Source: Alistipes sp. (GTDB taxonomy: Bacteria; Bacteroidota; Bacteroidia; Bacteroidales; Rikenellaceae). From it: 40,891 nt of DNA. Of this stretch, positions 1 through 9,454 are shown piece by piece. Under the pieces are notes generated by a model that was not told the DNA's origin, did not search any database, and saw nothing but the letters and a program-made list of their open reading frames with translations. Position numbers and translations under genes: made by a program. The DNA lies in NCBI GenBank assembly GCA_017503575.1, contig JAFVSV010000059.1, positions 1 through 40,891 of the forward strand, given 5' to 3'. Within the stretch, counting starts at the first letter, position 1. Every line of letters begins with the position of its first letter.

Positions 1-83
1 GCAGGCTCTGCCTGCGCCCGATGAAGCGAAGCGCCATAAACCACCGCGGCAACGGTGTTATGCCGTGTGGCTGAGGTTATGGA
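1..83. repeat. Start of palindrome-rich intergenic field
   Basis: No gene is visible. The first 15 bases are a perfect mini-hairpin (GCAGGC, loop TCT, GCCTGC), followed by GCGAAGCGCC and an imperfect hairpin around 36-63 (CATAA..ACCG against CGGTGTTATG). The same mini-hairpin units recur at 402-571, so the window probably opens inside a larger repeat block whose left part is cut off. Confidence 0.55.
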
Positions 84-128
84 GTGGTTGGTTGGTTATT
101 TTCCCTATGATTTTGACCAACCAACCAC
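84..128. repeat. Inverted repeat with CCCTATG loop, copy 1
   Basis: Perfect 13-bp arms, GTGGTTGGTTGGT at 84-96 and its complement at 116-128, enclose a 19-nt loop with CCCTATGA at 103-110. Each arm is a short tandem repeat of TTGG. Three other hairpins in this window have the same loop heptamer, in one orientation or the other, but different arms. Confidence 0.8.
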
Positions 129-171
129 CCCAACTAATATAAATATCAATAATACTATATATATTATTGTC

Positions 172-216
172 ATTGTTTGTTTGTCGAAATCATAGGGTTG
201 TCGACAAACAAACAAT
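172..216. repeat. Inverted repeat with CATAGGG loop, copy 2
   Basis: Perfect 16-bp arms, ATTGTTTGTTTGTCGA at 172-187 and its complement at 201-216, enclose the 13-nt loop AATCATAGGGTTG. The arm repeats TTTG. The loop heptamer is the reverse complement of that in copy 1. Confidence 0.85.
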
Positions 217-241
217 CGACAATTAATTATATATTATATAT

Positions 242-271
242 CAATATATATATGTCTTTTGATATATATTG
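242..271. repeat. AT-only inverted repeat between copies 2 and 3
   Basis: CAATATATAT at 242-251 pairs with ATATATATTG at 262-271 around a 10-nt loop. It again has a repetitive arm (AT units) but lacks the CATAGGG loop motif. It lies in an AT-rich stretch (about 217-275) between two members of the CATAGGG family. Confidence 0.55.
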
Positions 272-284
272 TTTAAGCGTAGGG

Positions 285-327
285 CGTTCGTTCGTTCGCT
301 GACATAGGGTTTCCGAACGAACGAACG
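285..327. repeat. Inverted repeat with CATAGGG loop, copy 3
   Basis: Perfect 14-bp arms, CGTTCGTTCGTTCG at 285-298 and its complement at 314-327, enclose the 15-nt loop CTGACATAGGGTTTC. The arm is a tandem repeat of TTCG. Three copies within 250 bp make this the densest site for this element in the window. Confidence 0.85.
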
Positions 328-329
328 GT

Positions 330-389
330 GCGAACACTGCGAACACTGCGAACACTGCGAACAGGGGTGTTCGCGCTGTTCGCTGTTCG
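330..389. repeat. 9-bp tandem repeat forming an imperfect palindrome
   Basis: Three full copies of GCGAACACT (330-356) and a partial fourth (357-363) are followed, after GGGG, by related units in inverted orientation (TGTTCGCGCTGTTCGCTGTTCG broken over 368-389). It resembles the neighbouring inverted repeats in having tandem-repeat arms, but the loop is only a G run. Three tight copies without spacers do not make a CRISPR. Confidence 0.65.
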
Positions 390-401
390 TTATGTTCGGG
401 C

Positions 402-571
402 GGAGCGAAGCTCCTTTATCGGGCGGGCTGTCGCCCTTAATCGGGCGGGAGCAAAGCTCCCTTAGTCGGGCGGAGCTAAAGCTCCTTAAATTTTAATCAA
501 GCGTAGCGCCCGATGAAGCAGGCATCGCCTGCGCCCGAAAAAGCGAAGCGCCCGAACAAGGGCGACAGCCC
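402..571. repeat. Mosaic of mini-hairpins
   Basis: A run of very short perfect hairpins: GGAGC-GAA-GCTCC at 402-414, GGGC-TGTC-GCCC at 425-436, GGGAGC-AAA-GCTCCC at 447-461, GGAGCT-AA-AGCTCC at 472-485, GCAGGC-ATC-GCCTGC at 518-532 and GGGC-GACA-GCCC at 560-571. They are joined by linkers such as TTAATCGGGC and CCCGAAAAAGCGAAGCG. Similar units occur in other intergenic gaps near 27514, 30720, 35467 and 39972. No coding potential is apparent. Confidence 0.7.
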
Positions 572-654
572 GCCCTCCCAAGCGAAGCGCCCTCTCACTC
601 CTCACCACTAATTGCTAATTGAACAGAAAAGTGAAAATATATTTGCAAAAACTA

Positions 655-685
655 TTGCACGGTAAGCGAAAAATCGCTATCTTTG
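655..685 (+). promoter_or_regulatory. Promoter of the pyr operon
   Basis: TTG at 655-657 and TATCTTTG at 678-685, spaced by 20 nt, match the Bacteroidetes -33/-7 pattern (TTG-N19/20-TAnnTTTG). Transcription would begin near 690, a few bases before a small leader ORF. No other equally good promoter is seen before pyrC. Confidence 0.8.
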
Positions 686-704
686 CGCAAATTTATACGA
701 GGAT

Positions 705-809
705 ATGAAGCGAGCGATTAACACCCACCCTAATGATGCACTGCGAGCAAAGCAGTCGTGTGGTAATCGTCGACGTTTCGACTCAAACGGTATCACTGTT
801 TTTAATTGA
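705..809 (+). CDS. Candidate pyr leader peptide (34 aa)
   Basis: A 34-codon ORF beginning MKRAINTHPN and ending GITVFN. The ATG is preceded by GAGG two bases upstream, unusual in this window where most genes lack a Shine-Dalgarno. It begins just after the expected transcription start and its stop lies four bases before the terminator hairpin at 814-841. The last codons include a run of five U (799-803). This arrangement is what the E. coli pyrBI leader uses: slow polymerase at low UTP lets the ribosome close up and prevents terminator folding. The sequence shows the arrangement; translation and function are inference. Confidence 0.55.
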   Translation: MKRAINTHPNDALRAKQSCGNRRRFDSNGITVFN

Positions 810-813
810 TATT

Positions 814-841
814 GGCGGCTCTATGGGCCGCCTATTTTTTT
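814..841 (+). terminator. Attenuator-like terminator before pyrC
   Basis: A six-bp GC-only stem, GGCGGC at 814-819 and GCCGCC at 827-832, with a 7-nt loop, is followed by TA and seven T (835-841). This is a good intrinsic terminator placed inside the transcript, between the leader ORF and the pyrC start at 846, so it should be conditional. A ribosome at the leader stop codon (807-809) would cover the left arm. Confidence 0.75.
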
Positions 842-845
842 ATAC

Positions 846-2117
846 ATGGAGATGAGCAGAACAATCGTCAAGGGTGGCACAACAGCCACAGGTCAAAGAG
901 TAGATATCGCCATCGTTGGCGAGCATATAGCGGCCGTTGCCGAGAGCATCACCGCAGATGTCAACGACACCATCATAGATGCCTCTGGGCTGATGGTAGC
1001 ACCCGCCTTTGTGGATGTTCATGTTCACCTGCGCGAGCCAGGCTACGGCTACAAGGAGCGCATAGCGACAGGCACCATGGCAGCGGCACGCGGCGGCTAC
1101 ACCACCGTATGCTCAATGCCCAACCTTAACCCCGTGCCCGACACCGTAGATAACCTCAAGGTGCAGCAGGATATCATCGACAAGGATGCAGTAATCGAGG
1201 TACTACCCTATGCCGCGATAACCATAGGCCGCAAGGGTGAGGAGCTCGTCGACATTGCCTCACTCCACGACAAGGTGGCGGCATTCTCGGACGATGGCAG
1301 TGGTGTGCAGGTTGACGGCATGATGGAGCGAGCCATGGTCGAGGCTACAAAGCACGATGCACTCATCGCCGCCCACTGCGAGGTCGAAGAGCTACTCAAG
1401 GGTGGCTACATCCACGATGGCGAGTATGCCCGTCAGCATGGTCACAAGGGTATCTGCTCGGAGAGCGAGTGGGAGCAGGTGCGCCGCGACATTGAGATTG
1501 CCGAGAGGGTTGGTTGCCGCTACCATGTATGCCACATATCGACAAAGGAGACCGTAGCACTCGTGCGCGAGGCGAAGGCGCGAGGTGTCAAGGTAACATG
1601 CGAGACAGGCCCCCACTACCTGATATTTACGGATATGGACCTCGAGGAGGATGCACGCTGGAAGATGAACCCACCGTTACGCTCTGCCGAGGACCGCGCA
1701 GCGCTTATCGAGGGCATCAAGGATGGCACCATCGACATGATAGCCACCGACCATGCACCACACAGCGTCGAGGAGAAGTCGCGCGGCTTGAAGGATAGCG
1801 CCATGGGCATCGTAGGTCTTGAGACCGCCTTTGCAGCGCTCAACACCCACCTTGTGCGCAAGGGCATCATCACCATGGAGCGCCTTGTGGAGCTTATGAG
1901 CATCAACCCCCGCAAGGTATTCCGCATCGAGGGTGGCATCGAGGCGGGTGCGCGTGCCGACATAGTCCTCATAGATGCCGAGCGCGAGTGGCGAGTAGAG
2001 AGCTCGAAGTTCTACTCTATGGGTAAGATATCGATGTTCGACGGCCGAGAGATGGTGGGCGACATCGCCATGACCATACACCGCGGCAATGTAGTATACG
2101 ACAACAAGACAAAATAA
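846..2117 (+). CDS. pyrC: Dihydroorotase, class I
   Basis: Catalyses the reversible cyclisation of N-carbamoyl-aspartate to dihydroorotate, step three of UMP synthesis, in the cytoplasm. The 423-residue length fits class I enzymes. Metal and active-site residues of the amidohydrolase fold are visible: HVHLREPG (His59, His61), Asp150 in FSDDGSG, His177 in AAHCE, His230 in CHIST, and Asp302 in ATDHAPH. MNPPLR near 275 is also typical. First gene of the pyr operon; its ATG lies only four bases after the U run of the attenuator, so no Shine-Dalgarno is available. A second in-frame ATG at 852 is an alternative start. Confidence 0.95.
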   Translation: MEMSRTIVKGGTTATGQRVDIAIVGEHIAAVAESITADVNDTIIDASGLMVAPAFVDVHVHLREPGYGYKERIATGTMAAARGGYTTVCSMPNLNPVPDTVDNLKVQQDIIDKDAVIEVLPYAAITIGRKGEELVDIASLHDKVAAFSDDGSGVQVDGMMERAMVEATKHDALIAAHCEVEELLKGGYIHDGEYARQHGHKGICSESEWEQVRRDIEIAERVGCRYHVCHISTKETVALVREAKARGVKVTCETGPHYLIFTDMDLEEDARWKMNPPLRSAEDRAALIEGIKDGTIDMIATDHAPHSVEEKSRGLKDSAMGIVGLETAFAALNTHLVRKGIITMERLVELMSINPRKVFRIEGGIEAGARADIVLIDAEREWRVESSKFYSMGKISMFDGREMVGDIAMTIHRGNVVYDNKTK

Positions 2118-2137
2118 TATAAAAAACCAACAATTAG

Positions 2138-3226
2138 ATGAGACCTTTTACCAAGAAACTTGTACTTGAGAATGGCAAGGAGTTTCCAGGCTATGGATTC
2201 GGCTCTAACCGCGCTGCGGTGTGCGAGATCGTCTTCAACACCTCGATGGTGGGCTACCAGGAGATTGTGTCAGACCCAACGTACACCGACCAGATTGTGG
2301 TTATGACCTACCCTCTTATGGGTAACTACGGCTTCATGGACGAAGACTACGAGAGCAAATTCCCCACGATGGGCGGCATGGTGGTACGCGAGTGCTGCGA
2401 CGCCCCCAGCAACTTCCGCTACACCAAGACCATGAACGAGACCTTCGAGGAGCTCGACATCCCTGGCATCAGCGGCGTCGACACCCGCATGATTACGCGT
2501 ATCATCCGTAACGAGGGCACGCAGAGGGCAGCTATCGTCGACATAGAGATGTCACTCGAGGAGGCACTGAAGCTCATCAGCACCACCGAGCTACGCCACG
2601 ACCAGGTGGAGCGCATAAGCTGTAAGAAGCGCTGGTTCTCGCGCACGCCAAACCACACGTGGGATGTTGTGGCCATAGACTGCGGCATCAAGTACAGCTT
2701 CATCCGCCAGCTCAACATGAAGGGTTGCAACGTCACCATCGTGCCTTTCAACTCTACGGCAGAGGAGATTATGGCATTCAACCCCGACGGTATCTTCCTC
2801 TCGAACGGCCCTGGCGACCCCGCCGATGTGGCTGTTGTAGGTAAGGCCATCGAGGCACTGCGTGGCAAGTTGCCAATCTTTGGTGTCGACCTCGGTCATC
2901 AGATTATCGCCATGACCTATGGTGCAAAGAACGAGCGTCTGAAGTTTGGCCACCATGGTGCTAACCACCCTGTGAAGTGCCTCGAGAACGGCAAGCTCGA
3001 GATTGTATCGCAGAACCACAACTTCGTGATTAACGAGGCTTCGTTGGAGGGCACCCCACTGAGCGTTACCCACCGCAACCTCCTCGACGGCACAATCGCT
3101 GGTATCGAGGCTATGGAGGATAACGTATTCTCGGTACAGTATCAGCCCGACTGCACCCCCGAGGCGAGCAGCAACTACCTTTTCGACAAATTCATTAAAC
3201 TGATGGAGGAGCACAAAAATGCCTAA
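2138..3226 (+). CDS. carA: Carbamoyl-phosphate synthase small subunit, glutaminase triad lost
   Basis: Normally hydrolyses glutamine and channels ammonia to CarB. The 362 residues align over the full family length: N-terminal CPSase domain (about 1-150), then a class I glutamine amidotransferase domain with intact [18 protein letters not shown] and SQNH motifs. The nucleophile motif, GxCLGHQ in active enzymes, reads FGVDLGHQ here (Asp251, codon GAC). The C-terminal HPEA motif reads YQPDC, so the catalytic His is Gln336 and the Glu is Asp338. All three triad residues are replaced while the frame and fold motifs remain. By established mechanism it should not hydrolyse glutamine; inferred role is a structural or activating partner for an ammonia-using CarB. 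Overlaps carB by 8 bp. Confidence 0.93.
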   Translation: MRPFTKKLVLENGKEFPGYGFGSNRAAVCEIVFNTSMVGYQEIVSDPTYTDQIVVMTYPLMGNYGFMDEDYESKFPTMGGMVVRECCDAPSNFRYTKTMNETFEELDIPGISGVDTRMITRIIRNEGTQRAAIVDIEMSLEEALKLISTTELRHDQVERISCKKRWFSRTPNHTWDVVAIDCGIKYSFIRQLNMKGCNVTIVPFNSTAEEIMAFNPDGIFLSNGPGDPADVAVVGKAIEALRGKLPIFGVDLGHQIIAMTYGAKNERLKFGHHGANHPVKCLENGKLEIVSQNHNFVINEASLEGTPLSVTHRNLLDGTIAGIEAMEDNVFSVQYQPDCTPEASSNYLFDKFIKLMEEHKNA

Positions 3227-6200
3227 GAGAACAGATATAAAGAAAGTAATGGTCATCGGCTCGGGCCCTATCGTCATTGGCCAGGCTGCCGAGTTCGACT
3301 ATGCAGGTACGCAGGCGTGCCTCGCACTCAAGGAGGAGGGTTATCAGGTGATACTCGTTAACTCGAACCCTGCAACAATCATGACCGACACCCATATCGC
3401 CGACAAGGTATACATGGAGCCTCTAACGCTCGAGTACGTTGCCAAGATTATACGTTACGAGCGTCCCGACGCCATCGTTCCAGGCCTCGGCGGTCAGACA
3501 GGTCTTAACCTCGCCGTGCAGCTCGCCAAGAAGGGTATCTTGGAGGAGTGCGGCGTGGAGATACTCGGAACATCGTTCACCTCTATCGAGGAGGCTGAGG
3601 ACCGCGAGCTCTTCAAGGAGCTATGCGTGCGCATTGGCGAGCCTGTAATCCCCTCACGCATCACCAACTCTATCGAGGAGGGTGTCGAGGCGGCAAAAGA
3701 GATTGGCTACCCCGTAGTTCTCCGCCCAGCCTTCACGCTCGGTGGTACGGGTGGTGGCTTCGCCGACAACGAGGAGGAGCTCCGCGACGTCATGCGTAAC
3801 GCCCTCGCACTATCGCCTATCCACCAGGTGCTCGTCGAGAAGAGCATCAAGGGCTACAAGGAGATTGAGTTCGAGGTCATGCGCGACAAGAACGACACGG
3901 CTATCGCCATCTGCTCGATGGAGAACGTAGACCCTGTGGGCATCCATACGGGTGACTCTATCGTTGTCGCCCCCAGCCAGACACTCGCATCCAAGGAGTA
4001 TAACATGCTACGCTCGAGTGCCTTGAAGCTCATCCGCGCACTTAAGATTGAGGGTGGCTGCAACGTTCAGTTTGCCCTCGACCCGCTATCGTTCAAGTAC
4101 TTCATCATCGAGGTTAACCCACGCGTAAGCCGCTCGTCAGCCCTCGCCTCAAAGGCAAGTGGCTACCCTATCGCTCGCGTTACGGCAAAGGTTGCTGTGG
4201 GCATGACCCTCGACGAGATACGCATCGCCAACACCCCTGCGAGCTTCGAGCCTACGCTCGACTACATTGTCACAATGGTGGCACGCTTCCCCTTCGACAA
4301 GTTCAGCGACGCCTCGAACGAGCTTGGCACACAGATGAAGGCTACGGGTGAGGTCATGTCCGTAGGCCGCACCTTCGAGGAGGGCTTGTTAAAGGCCGTA
4401 CGCTCACTCGAGACTGGCGTATGCCACATCTACCATAAGAAGTTCGACACCATGTCCGTAGAGGGCATCCTCGCCTATATCCGCAAGGGTACTGACGACC
4501 GTCTCTACGCCATTGCCGAGCTTATACGTCGTGGTGTAGACCTACTACACGTCTACGACAACACCAAGATAGACCTCTTCTTCTTGGAGAAGGTGAAGAA
4601 TATCGTCGAGATGGAGCGCGTCATCGAGAACAATGTCCGCGACATCGAGGTATTGAAGGATGCCAAGCGTATGGGTATCAGCGACAAGTACATCGGCAAG
4701 CTATGGTCGATGAGCGAGTCGGAGGTATTCCTACTTCGCAAGGCAAACAACATCTTCCCCGTATATAAGATGATTGACACCTGCGCTGCCGAGTTCGACT
4801 CTAAGGTGCCATACCTATACTCTACCTACGAGCAGGAGAACGAGTCTATCATCACCGACCGCAAGAAGATTATCGTTCTCGGCTCTGGCCCTATCCGTAT
4901 CGGTCAGGGTGTTGAGTTCGACTACTCTACCGTACACGCCATCTGGGCTATCCGCGAGGCGGGCTACGAGGCTATCATCATCAACAATAACCCCGAGACC
5001 ATATCTACGGACTACACTACCAGCGACAAGCTCTACTTCGAGCCACTCACCGTCGAGGATGTGATGAATGTCATCGACCTCGAGAAGCCTACGGGTGTAG
5101 TAGTATCGCTCGGTGGCCAGACGGCTATCAACCTTGCGAAGCCCCTCTCGGACCTTGGCGTAAAGATTATCGGCACAGGCATCGAGGCTATCAACAATGC
5201 CGAGGATAGAAAGTGCTTCGAGGCTATCATGCGCCGTGCGGGTATCCCACAGCCCGAGGCAGAGGCCATCACCGAGATTGAGCGCGGTGTGGCAGCAGCA
5301 GAGCGTATCGGCTACCCTGTATTGGTACGCCCCAGCTATGTGTTGGGTGGTCGCGCCATGCAGATTGTCTCTAACGAGGAGGCATTGCGCCACTACCTCA
5401 AGACTGCGGTAGAGATTAACGAGGACCAGCCCGTACTCGTCGACAAGTATATCATGGGTAAGGAGTTGGAGGTTGACGCCATCTGCGACGGCACCGACGT
5501 CTTCATCCCAGGCATCATGGAGCATGTCGAGCGCACAGGTATCCACTCGGGTGACTCTATCAGCGTATATCCTACATTCAGCGTCAGCCAGAAGGTTAAG
5601 GATACGATTATCGACTACACCATACGCCTCGGCAAGGAGATTGGCATCGTAGGTCTCTACAACATCCAGTTTATCGCCGACAATAACGACATGGTATATG
5701 TCATCGAGGTTAACCCACGCTCGTCGCGTACCGTGCCATTCCTCTCGAAGGCTACGGGCACACCTATGGCAAATATCGCCACCAACGTGATGCTCGGCAA
5801 GTCGCTCAAGGAGCAGGGTGTGACGAAGGTTATCGCCGACGAGAAGAAGAGATGGTATGTCAAGACACCAGCCTTCTCGTTCGCAAAGATTAGAGGTGTC
5901 GACTCATACCTATCGCCCGAGATGAAGTCTACGGGCGAGGCTATCGGCTACGACTCGTCGTTGCGTCGTGCATTGTATAAGTCGTTGCAGTCGTCGGGTA
6001 TGACCATAGCCAACTACGGTACTATCTTCGTATCTATCGCCGATGCCGACAAGCAGCGTGCGCTACCACTCATACGTCGCTTCTACGAGCTCGGCTTCAA
6101 CATCGAGGCTACGAGCGGCACAACGAAGTTCATGCGCGAGAATGGCATCCGCACACGCTGTCTCAAGAAGCTCAGCGAGGGCTCTACCGAGATATTCGAC

Positions 6201-6401
6201 TCGATACGCAAGGGACATGTCAACTACGTTATCAACACCATTGATATCAACCAGCACAGCGCGCGCCTCGATGGCTACGACATCCGTCGTTGTGCCGTAG
6301 AGAACAACGTGACAATCTTCACAGCGTTGGAGACCGTGAGCGTACTTCTCGACGTATTGGAGGAGATAACACTGGGCGTATCAACAATTGATGCAGAGTA
6401 A
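3219..6401 (+). CDS. carB: Carbamoyl-phosphate synthase large subunit
   Basis: Makes carbamoyl phosphate from bicarbonate, ammonia and two ATP. The 1060 residues contain both homologous ATP-grasp halves: [18 protein letters not shown] at the start of the first and [17 protein letters not shown] near 554 of the second, each with its EVNPR metal-binding motif ([10 protein letters not shown] and EVNPRSSRT). The last ~120 residues form an MGS-like allosteric domain ([17 protein letters not shown]), the site of UMP control in known enzymes. Catalytic signatures look intact, in contrast to its partner CarA. Its start lies inside the carA end and its stop overlaps the pyrK start as TAATG, so translation is probably coupled. 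Confidence 0.97.
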   Translation: MPKRTDIKKVMVIGSGPIVIGQAAEFDYAGTQACLALKEEGYQVILVNSNPATIMTDTHIADKVYMEPLTLEYVAKIIRYERPDAIVPGLGGQTGLNLAVQLAKKGILEECGVEILGTSFTSIEEAEDRELFKELCVRIGEPVIPSRITNSIEEGVEAAKEIGYPVVLRPAFTLGGTGGGFADNEEELRDVMRNALALSPIHQVLVEKSIKGYKEIEFEVMRDKNDTAIAICSMENVDPVGIHTGDSIVVAPSQTLASKEYNMLRSSALKLIRALKIEGGCNVQFALDPLSFKYFIIEVNPRVSRSSALASKASGYPIARVTAKVAVGMTLDEIRIANTPASFEPTLDYIVTMVARFPFDKFSDASNELGTQMKATGEVMSVGRTFEEGLLKAVRSLETGVCHIYHKKFDTMSVEGILAYIRKGTDDRLYAIAELIRRGVDLLHVYDNTKIDLFFLEKVKNIVEMERVIENNVRDIEVLKDAKRMGISDKYIGKLWSMSESEVFLLRKANNIFPVYKMIDTCAAEFDSKVPYLYSTYEQENESIITDRKKIIVLGSGPIRIGQGVEFDYSTVHAIWAIREAGYEAIIINNNPETISTDYTTSDKLYFEPLTVEDVMNVIDLEKPTGVVVSLGGQTAINLAKPLSDLGVKIIGTGIEAINNAEDRKCFEAIMRRAGIPQPEAEAITEIERGVAAAERIGYPVLVRPSYVLGGRAMQIVSNEEALRHYLKTAVEINEDQPVLVDKYIMGKELEVDAICDGTDVFIPGIMEHVERTGIHSGDSISVYPTFSVSQKVKDTIIDYTIRLGKEIGIVGLYNIQFIADNNDMVYVIEVNPRSSRTVPFLSKATGTPMANIATNVMLGKSLKEQGVTKVIADEKKRWYVKTPAFSFAKIRGVDSYLSPEMKSTGEAIGYDSSLRRALYKSLQSSGMTIANYGTIFVSIADADKQRALPLIRRFYELGFNIEATSGTTKFMRENGIRTRCLKKLSEGSTEIFDSIRKGHVNYVINTIDINQHSARLDGYDIRRCAVENNVTIFTALETVSVLLDVLEEITLGVSTIDAE

Positions 6402-7141
6402 TGTACAAGAAGGGATTATACACAATCATCAGTAACGAGCCTCTGACACCTGCGGTCTACCGCATGGTGTTGGAGGGCGATACACAATACATCACCCGCT
6501 CGGGACAGTTCATCAACATCGAGCTCGAGGGTAAGTTTCTACGTCGCCCCATATCGGTTGCCGACTACGACGCTACGACCGTAACTATAATATATAAGGT
6601 AGTGGGTCGCGGTACCGAGCAGATGCGAGGCATGGTAGCTGGGCAGAAGCTCGATATCCTCACAGGTCTCGGCAATGGCTTCAACACCGCAAACGAGGCT
6701 CGACGACCACTGCTTGTTGGTGGTGGCGTTGGCGTGCCTCCTATGTATAACCTATGTAAGCGACTTATCGCCGAGGGCAAGCAGCCACAGGTTATCATGG
6801 GCTTCAACACCTCGTCGGAGGTATTCTACTTCGAGGAGTTCAAGGCGTTGGGCGTCGATGTACACTGCTCAACGGCAGATGGCACGATGGGCACCAAGGG
6901 CTTCGTGACGGATGTCATCCGCGAGAAGTCGTTAGAGTTCGATTACCTCTACACCTGCGGTCCACTGCCTATGCTCAAGGCGCTGTATGACAACACGTCG
7001 ACAGATGGTGAGTTCAGCTTCGAGGAGCGTATGGGTTGCGGCTTTGGTGCATGTATGGGATGTACCTGCAAGACCAAGTATGGCAACAAGCGAATATGCA
7101 AGGATGGTCCAGTACTTAAACGCGAAGAGATAATATGGTAA
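6401..7141 (+). CDS. pyrK: Dihydroorotate dehydrogenase electron-transfer subunit
   Basis: Partner of class 1B dihydroorotate dehydrogenase; passes electrons from the PyrD flavin through FAD and a [2Fe-2S] cluster to NAD+. The 246-residue protein shows the FAD-binding RRPISVAD (about 48-55), the nucleotide-binding GGGVGVPPMYNL (about 107-118), and the cluster motif with Cys213, Cys218, Cys221 and Cys233 in MGCGFGACMGC...CKDGPV. It overlaps carB by one base and pyrD by seven, fitting a heterotetramer made from one message. Confidence 0.94.
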   Translation: MYKKGLYTIISNEPLTPAVYRMVLEGDTQYITRSGQFINIELEGKFLRRPISVADYDATTVTIIYKVVGRGTEQMRGMVAGQKLDILTGLGNGFNTANEARRPLLVGGGVGVPPMYNLCKRLIAEGKQPQVIMGFNTSSEVFYFEEFKALGVDVHCSTADGTMGTKGFVTDVIREKSLEFDYLYTCGPLPMLKALYDNTSTDGEFSFEERMGCGFGACMGCTCKTKYGNKRICKDGPVLKREEIIW

Positions 7142-8055
7142 AGCACTATGACACCTCTGTTGAGCTTTGCGGTGTGAAGCTCGACAACCCTATAATACCC
7201 GCCTCGGGCACCTTCGGCTTTGGCCGTGAGTTCGCGGAGTACTACGACATCAACTGTCTCGGTGCCATATCCATTAAGGGCACCACACGCGATGCACGCT
7301 TTGGCAACCCCACGCCACGCATTGCCGAGTGCACATCGGGACTCATCAACTCGGTAGGTCTGCAAAATCCAGGTATCGACAAGGTGATATCGGAGGAGCT
7401 ACCCCACCTACGCGAAATCTTCCACAAGCCTATCGTTGCCAACATCAGCGGCTTCTCGTTGGAGGAGTACGAGGAGTGCTGTGCAAAGATAGATAAGCAG
7501 GAGCAGGTGGCAATCATCGAGGTCAACGTATCGTGCCCCAACGTGCATAACGGAGGTATGAGCTTCGGCACACAGCCCGAGTCGGCAGCCGAGGTTACAC
7601 GTCGCGTTAAGGCGGTGACCACAAAGCCCGTATTCATAAAGCTCAGCCCAAACGTCACGGACATCGTATCAATAGCCCGCGCATGCGAGGATGCTGGTGC
7701 CGATGGCATCTGCCTCATCAACACTCTGCTTGGCATGCGTATCGACACCATGCGTCGTAGACCTGTCATCGCAAATAAGATGGGCGGCTTCTCGGGCGAT
7801 GCTATCTTCCCCGTTGCAGTGCGCATGGTATATCAGGTTGCCAACTCTTGCCACATCCCTGTTATGGGCTGTGGTGGCATCAGTTCGGCATCGGACGTCA
7901 TCGAGATGATGATGGCGGGAGCTACGGCAGTACAGGTTGGTGCTGCCAACCTCAAGAACCCCTACGCCTCAAAGGAGATTATCGAGGCACTACCCGCGGA
8001 GATGGAGCGATTGGGCATCGAGCGCCTGAGCGACATCATCGGCATTGTTAAGTAA
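7135..8055 (+). CDS. pyrD: Dihydroorotate dehydrogenase, class 1B catalytic subunit
   Basis: Oxidises dihydroorotate to orotate on FMN. The 306-residue TIM-barrel protein has the start signature NPIIPASGTFGFG (about 18-30), KGTT at the flavin (about 48-51), NSVGLQNPG, and NVSCPNVHNGG with the catalytic base Cys134 that marks class 1 enzymes. The adjacent pyrK makes it class 1B, NAD-linked, which suits an anaerobe lacking a quinone-linked class 2 enzyme at this locus. Confidence 0.96.
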   Translation: MVKHYDTSVELCGVKLDNPIIPASGTFGFGREFAEYYDINCLGAISIKGTTRDARFGNPTPRIAECTSGLINSVGLQNPGIDKVISEELPHLREIFHKPIVANISGFSLEEYEECCAKIDKQEQVAIIEVNVSCPNVHNGGMSFGTQPESAAEVTRRVKAVTTKPVFIKLSPNVTDIVSIARACEDAGADGICLINTLLGMRIDTMRRRPVIANKMGGFSGDAIFPVAVRMVYQVANSCHIPVMGCGGISSASDVIEMMMAGATAVQVGAANLKNPYASKEIIEALPAEMERLGIERLSDIIGIVK

Positions 8056-8076
8056 AACGATAAAAACAGCATAACT

Positions 8077-8778
8077 ATGAGTAAGCGAGATGTAATTATT
8101 GCTTGCGACTTTAGCAGCAAGGAGCAGACGCTCAACTTTTTGGATAAGTTCACTGGCCGTAAGCCATTCGTAAAGATTGGCATGGAGCTCTTCTATGCCG
8201 AGGGTCCCGAGATTGTTCGCACCATCAAGGCACGTGGTCACCGTATCTTCCTCGACTTGAAGCTCCACGACATACCCAACACCGTGAAGAAGGCTATGTC
8301 GGTACTTCGTAATCTCGATGTCGACATGACCAACGTACACGCAGCAGGTACCGTCGACATGATGAAGGCAGCCCTCGAGGGGCTCACACGCGAGGATGGC
8401 ACACGCCCAATGCTTATCGCCGTAACGCAGCTCACCTCTACATCGGAGGAGCGCATGCAGAAGGAGTTGCTTATAGGTGCATCGATAAACGACACCATCG
8501 TCAAGTATGCCGAGAATGCCAAGGCAGCAGGCTTGGATGGTGTAGTATGCTCACCCCTTGAGGCCGCCATGGTTAAGGAGGCGTGCGGCAAGGAGTTTAT
8601 GACCGTTACGCCCGGTGTTCGCTTCGCCGATGGCGATGTTGGCGACCAAGTGCGTGTGACAACCCCCGAGCGTGCAAAGGAGATTGGCTCGGACTTCATC
8701 GTCGTTGGCCGTCCTATCACCGCTGCTGACGACCCTGTGGCAGCATACGAGCGTTGCATGAGAGAATTTGCAGAGTAA
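8077..8778 (+). CDS. pyrF: Orotidine 5'-phosphate decarboxylase
   Basis: Last step of UMP synthesis, decarboxylating OMP. The 233-residue protein belongs to the compact bacterial type: IACDFSS at the N terminus, the catalytic Lys-Asp cluster [12 protein letters not shown] (Asp60, Lys62, Asp65), TPGVRF near 193 and the phosphate-binding VVGRPI near 208. It sits 21 bases after pyrD and 23 before pyrE. Confidence 0.96.
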   Translation: MSKRDVIIACDFSSKEQTLNFLDKFTGRKPFVKIGMELFYAEGPEIVRTIKARGHRIFLDLKLHDIPNTVKKAMSVLRNLDVDMTNVHAAGTVDMMKAALEGLTREDGTRPMLIAVTQLTSTSEERMQKELLIGASINDTIVKYAENAKAAGLDGVVCSPLEAAMVKEACGKEFMTVTPGVRFADGDVGDQVRVTTPERAKEIGSDFIVVGRPITAADDPVAAYERCMREFAE

Positions 8779-8801
8779 CAAACAGATAAAACAGTAATAC
8801 T

Positions 8802-9431
8802 ATGGAGAAGAAAATAGCTAAAGACCTACTATCTATTGGTGCAGTATTCTTGCGTCCCGAGCAGCCCTTCACATGGGCAAGTGGCATCAAGAGCCCCATC
8901 TACTGCGACAACCGCCTTACACTCACCGCACCCGTAGTGCGCGGCCATGTCGAGGAGGGACTTGCAGAGCTCATCCGCACCCACTACCCCGATGTAGAGG
9001 TGCTTATGGGTACATCTACCGCAGGTATCGCCCACGCAGCAATCACAGCTACTATCCTCGACCTCCCTATGGGCTATGTTCGCTCTGGCTCCAAGGACCA
9101 CGGCCGTGGCAACCAGATTGAGGGTAAGTTGGAGAAGGGACAGAAGGTTGTCGTTGTCGAGGACCTTATCTCTACGGCAGGTAGCTGCATCGAGGTTGTC
9201 GAGGCGTTGCGTGCAGCAGGTGCCGACGTGCTTGGCATCGTGAGCATCTTCACCTACGGCATGCAGAAGGGCTTGGATCGCTTGGCAGCTGCCGAGGCCA
9301 AGAACTACTCACTCTCGAACCTCGACGCTCTGGTAGAGGTTGCTGCCGAGGAGGGTTACATCAAGGCGGAGGACAAGGAGCGTATTCTCAAGTTCCGCAA
9401 CAACCCATCGGACGAGAGCTGGATTAAGTAA
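8802..9431 (+). CDS. pyrE: Orotate phosphoribosyltransferase
   Basis: Joins orotate to PRPP to give OMP, just before PyrF acts. The 209-residue protein has [16 protein letters not shown] (about 23-38), [10 protein letters not shown], the flexible-loop [15 protein letters not shown], and the PRPP-binding [13 protein letters not shown] (about 116-128). Length and motif order are ordinary for the family. Confidence 0.96.
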   Translation: MEKKIAKDLLSIGAVFLRPEQPFTWASGIKSPIYCDNRLTLTAPVVRGHVEEGLAELIRTHYPDVEVLMGTSTAGIAHAAITATILDLPMGYVRSGSKDHGRGNQIEGKLEKGQKVVVVEDLISTAGSCIEVVEALRAAGADVLGIVSIFTYGMQKGLDRLAAAEAKNYSLSNLDALVEVAAEEGYIKAEDKERILKFRNNPSDESWIK

Positions 9432-9454
9432 GAACGTATAGAACACACCCTAAT

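Noticed and set aside
330..363. Tandem 9-bp repeat as a CRISPR array
   Set aside because: Units are adjacent with no unique spacers, far shorter than CRISPR repeats, and no cas genes are in the window.
806..1129. 107-codon ORF overlapping the pyrC start
   Set aside because: Arg/His-rich alternative frame of pyrC; begins inside the terminator region and has no family resemblance.
2888..3151. CarA as a decaying pseudogene
   Set aside because: Full-length frame, intact overlap with carB and conserved non-catalytic motifs argue for a kept protein that has lost only the catalytic triad.
2591..3277. 228-codon minus-strand ORF opposite carA
   Set aside because: It is the reverse-frame shadow of carA and the carB start, with no recognisable domain.
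4815..5546. 243-codon minus-strand ORF opposite carB
   Set aside because: Shadow frame of carB; Leu/Asp/Val-rich composition reflects the complement of its codon use.
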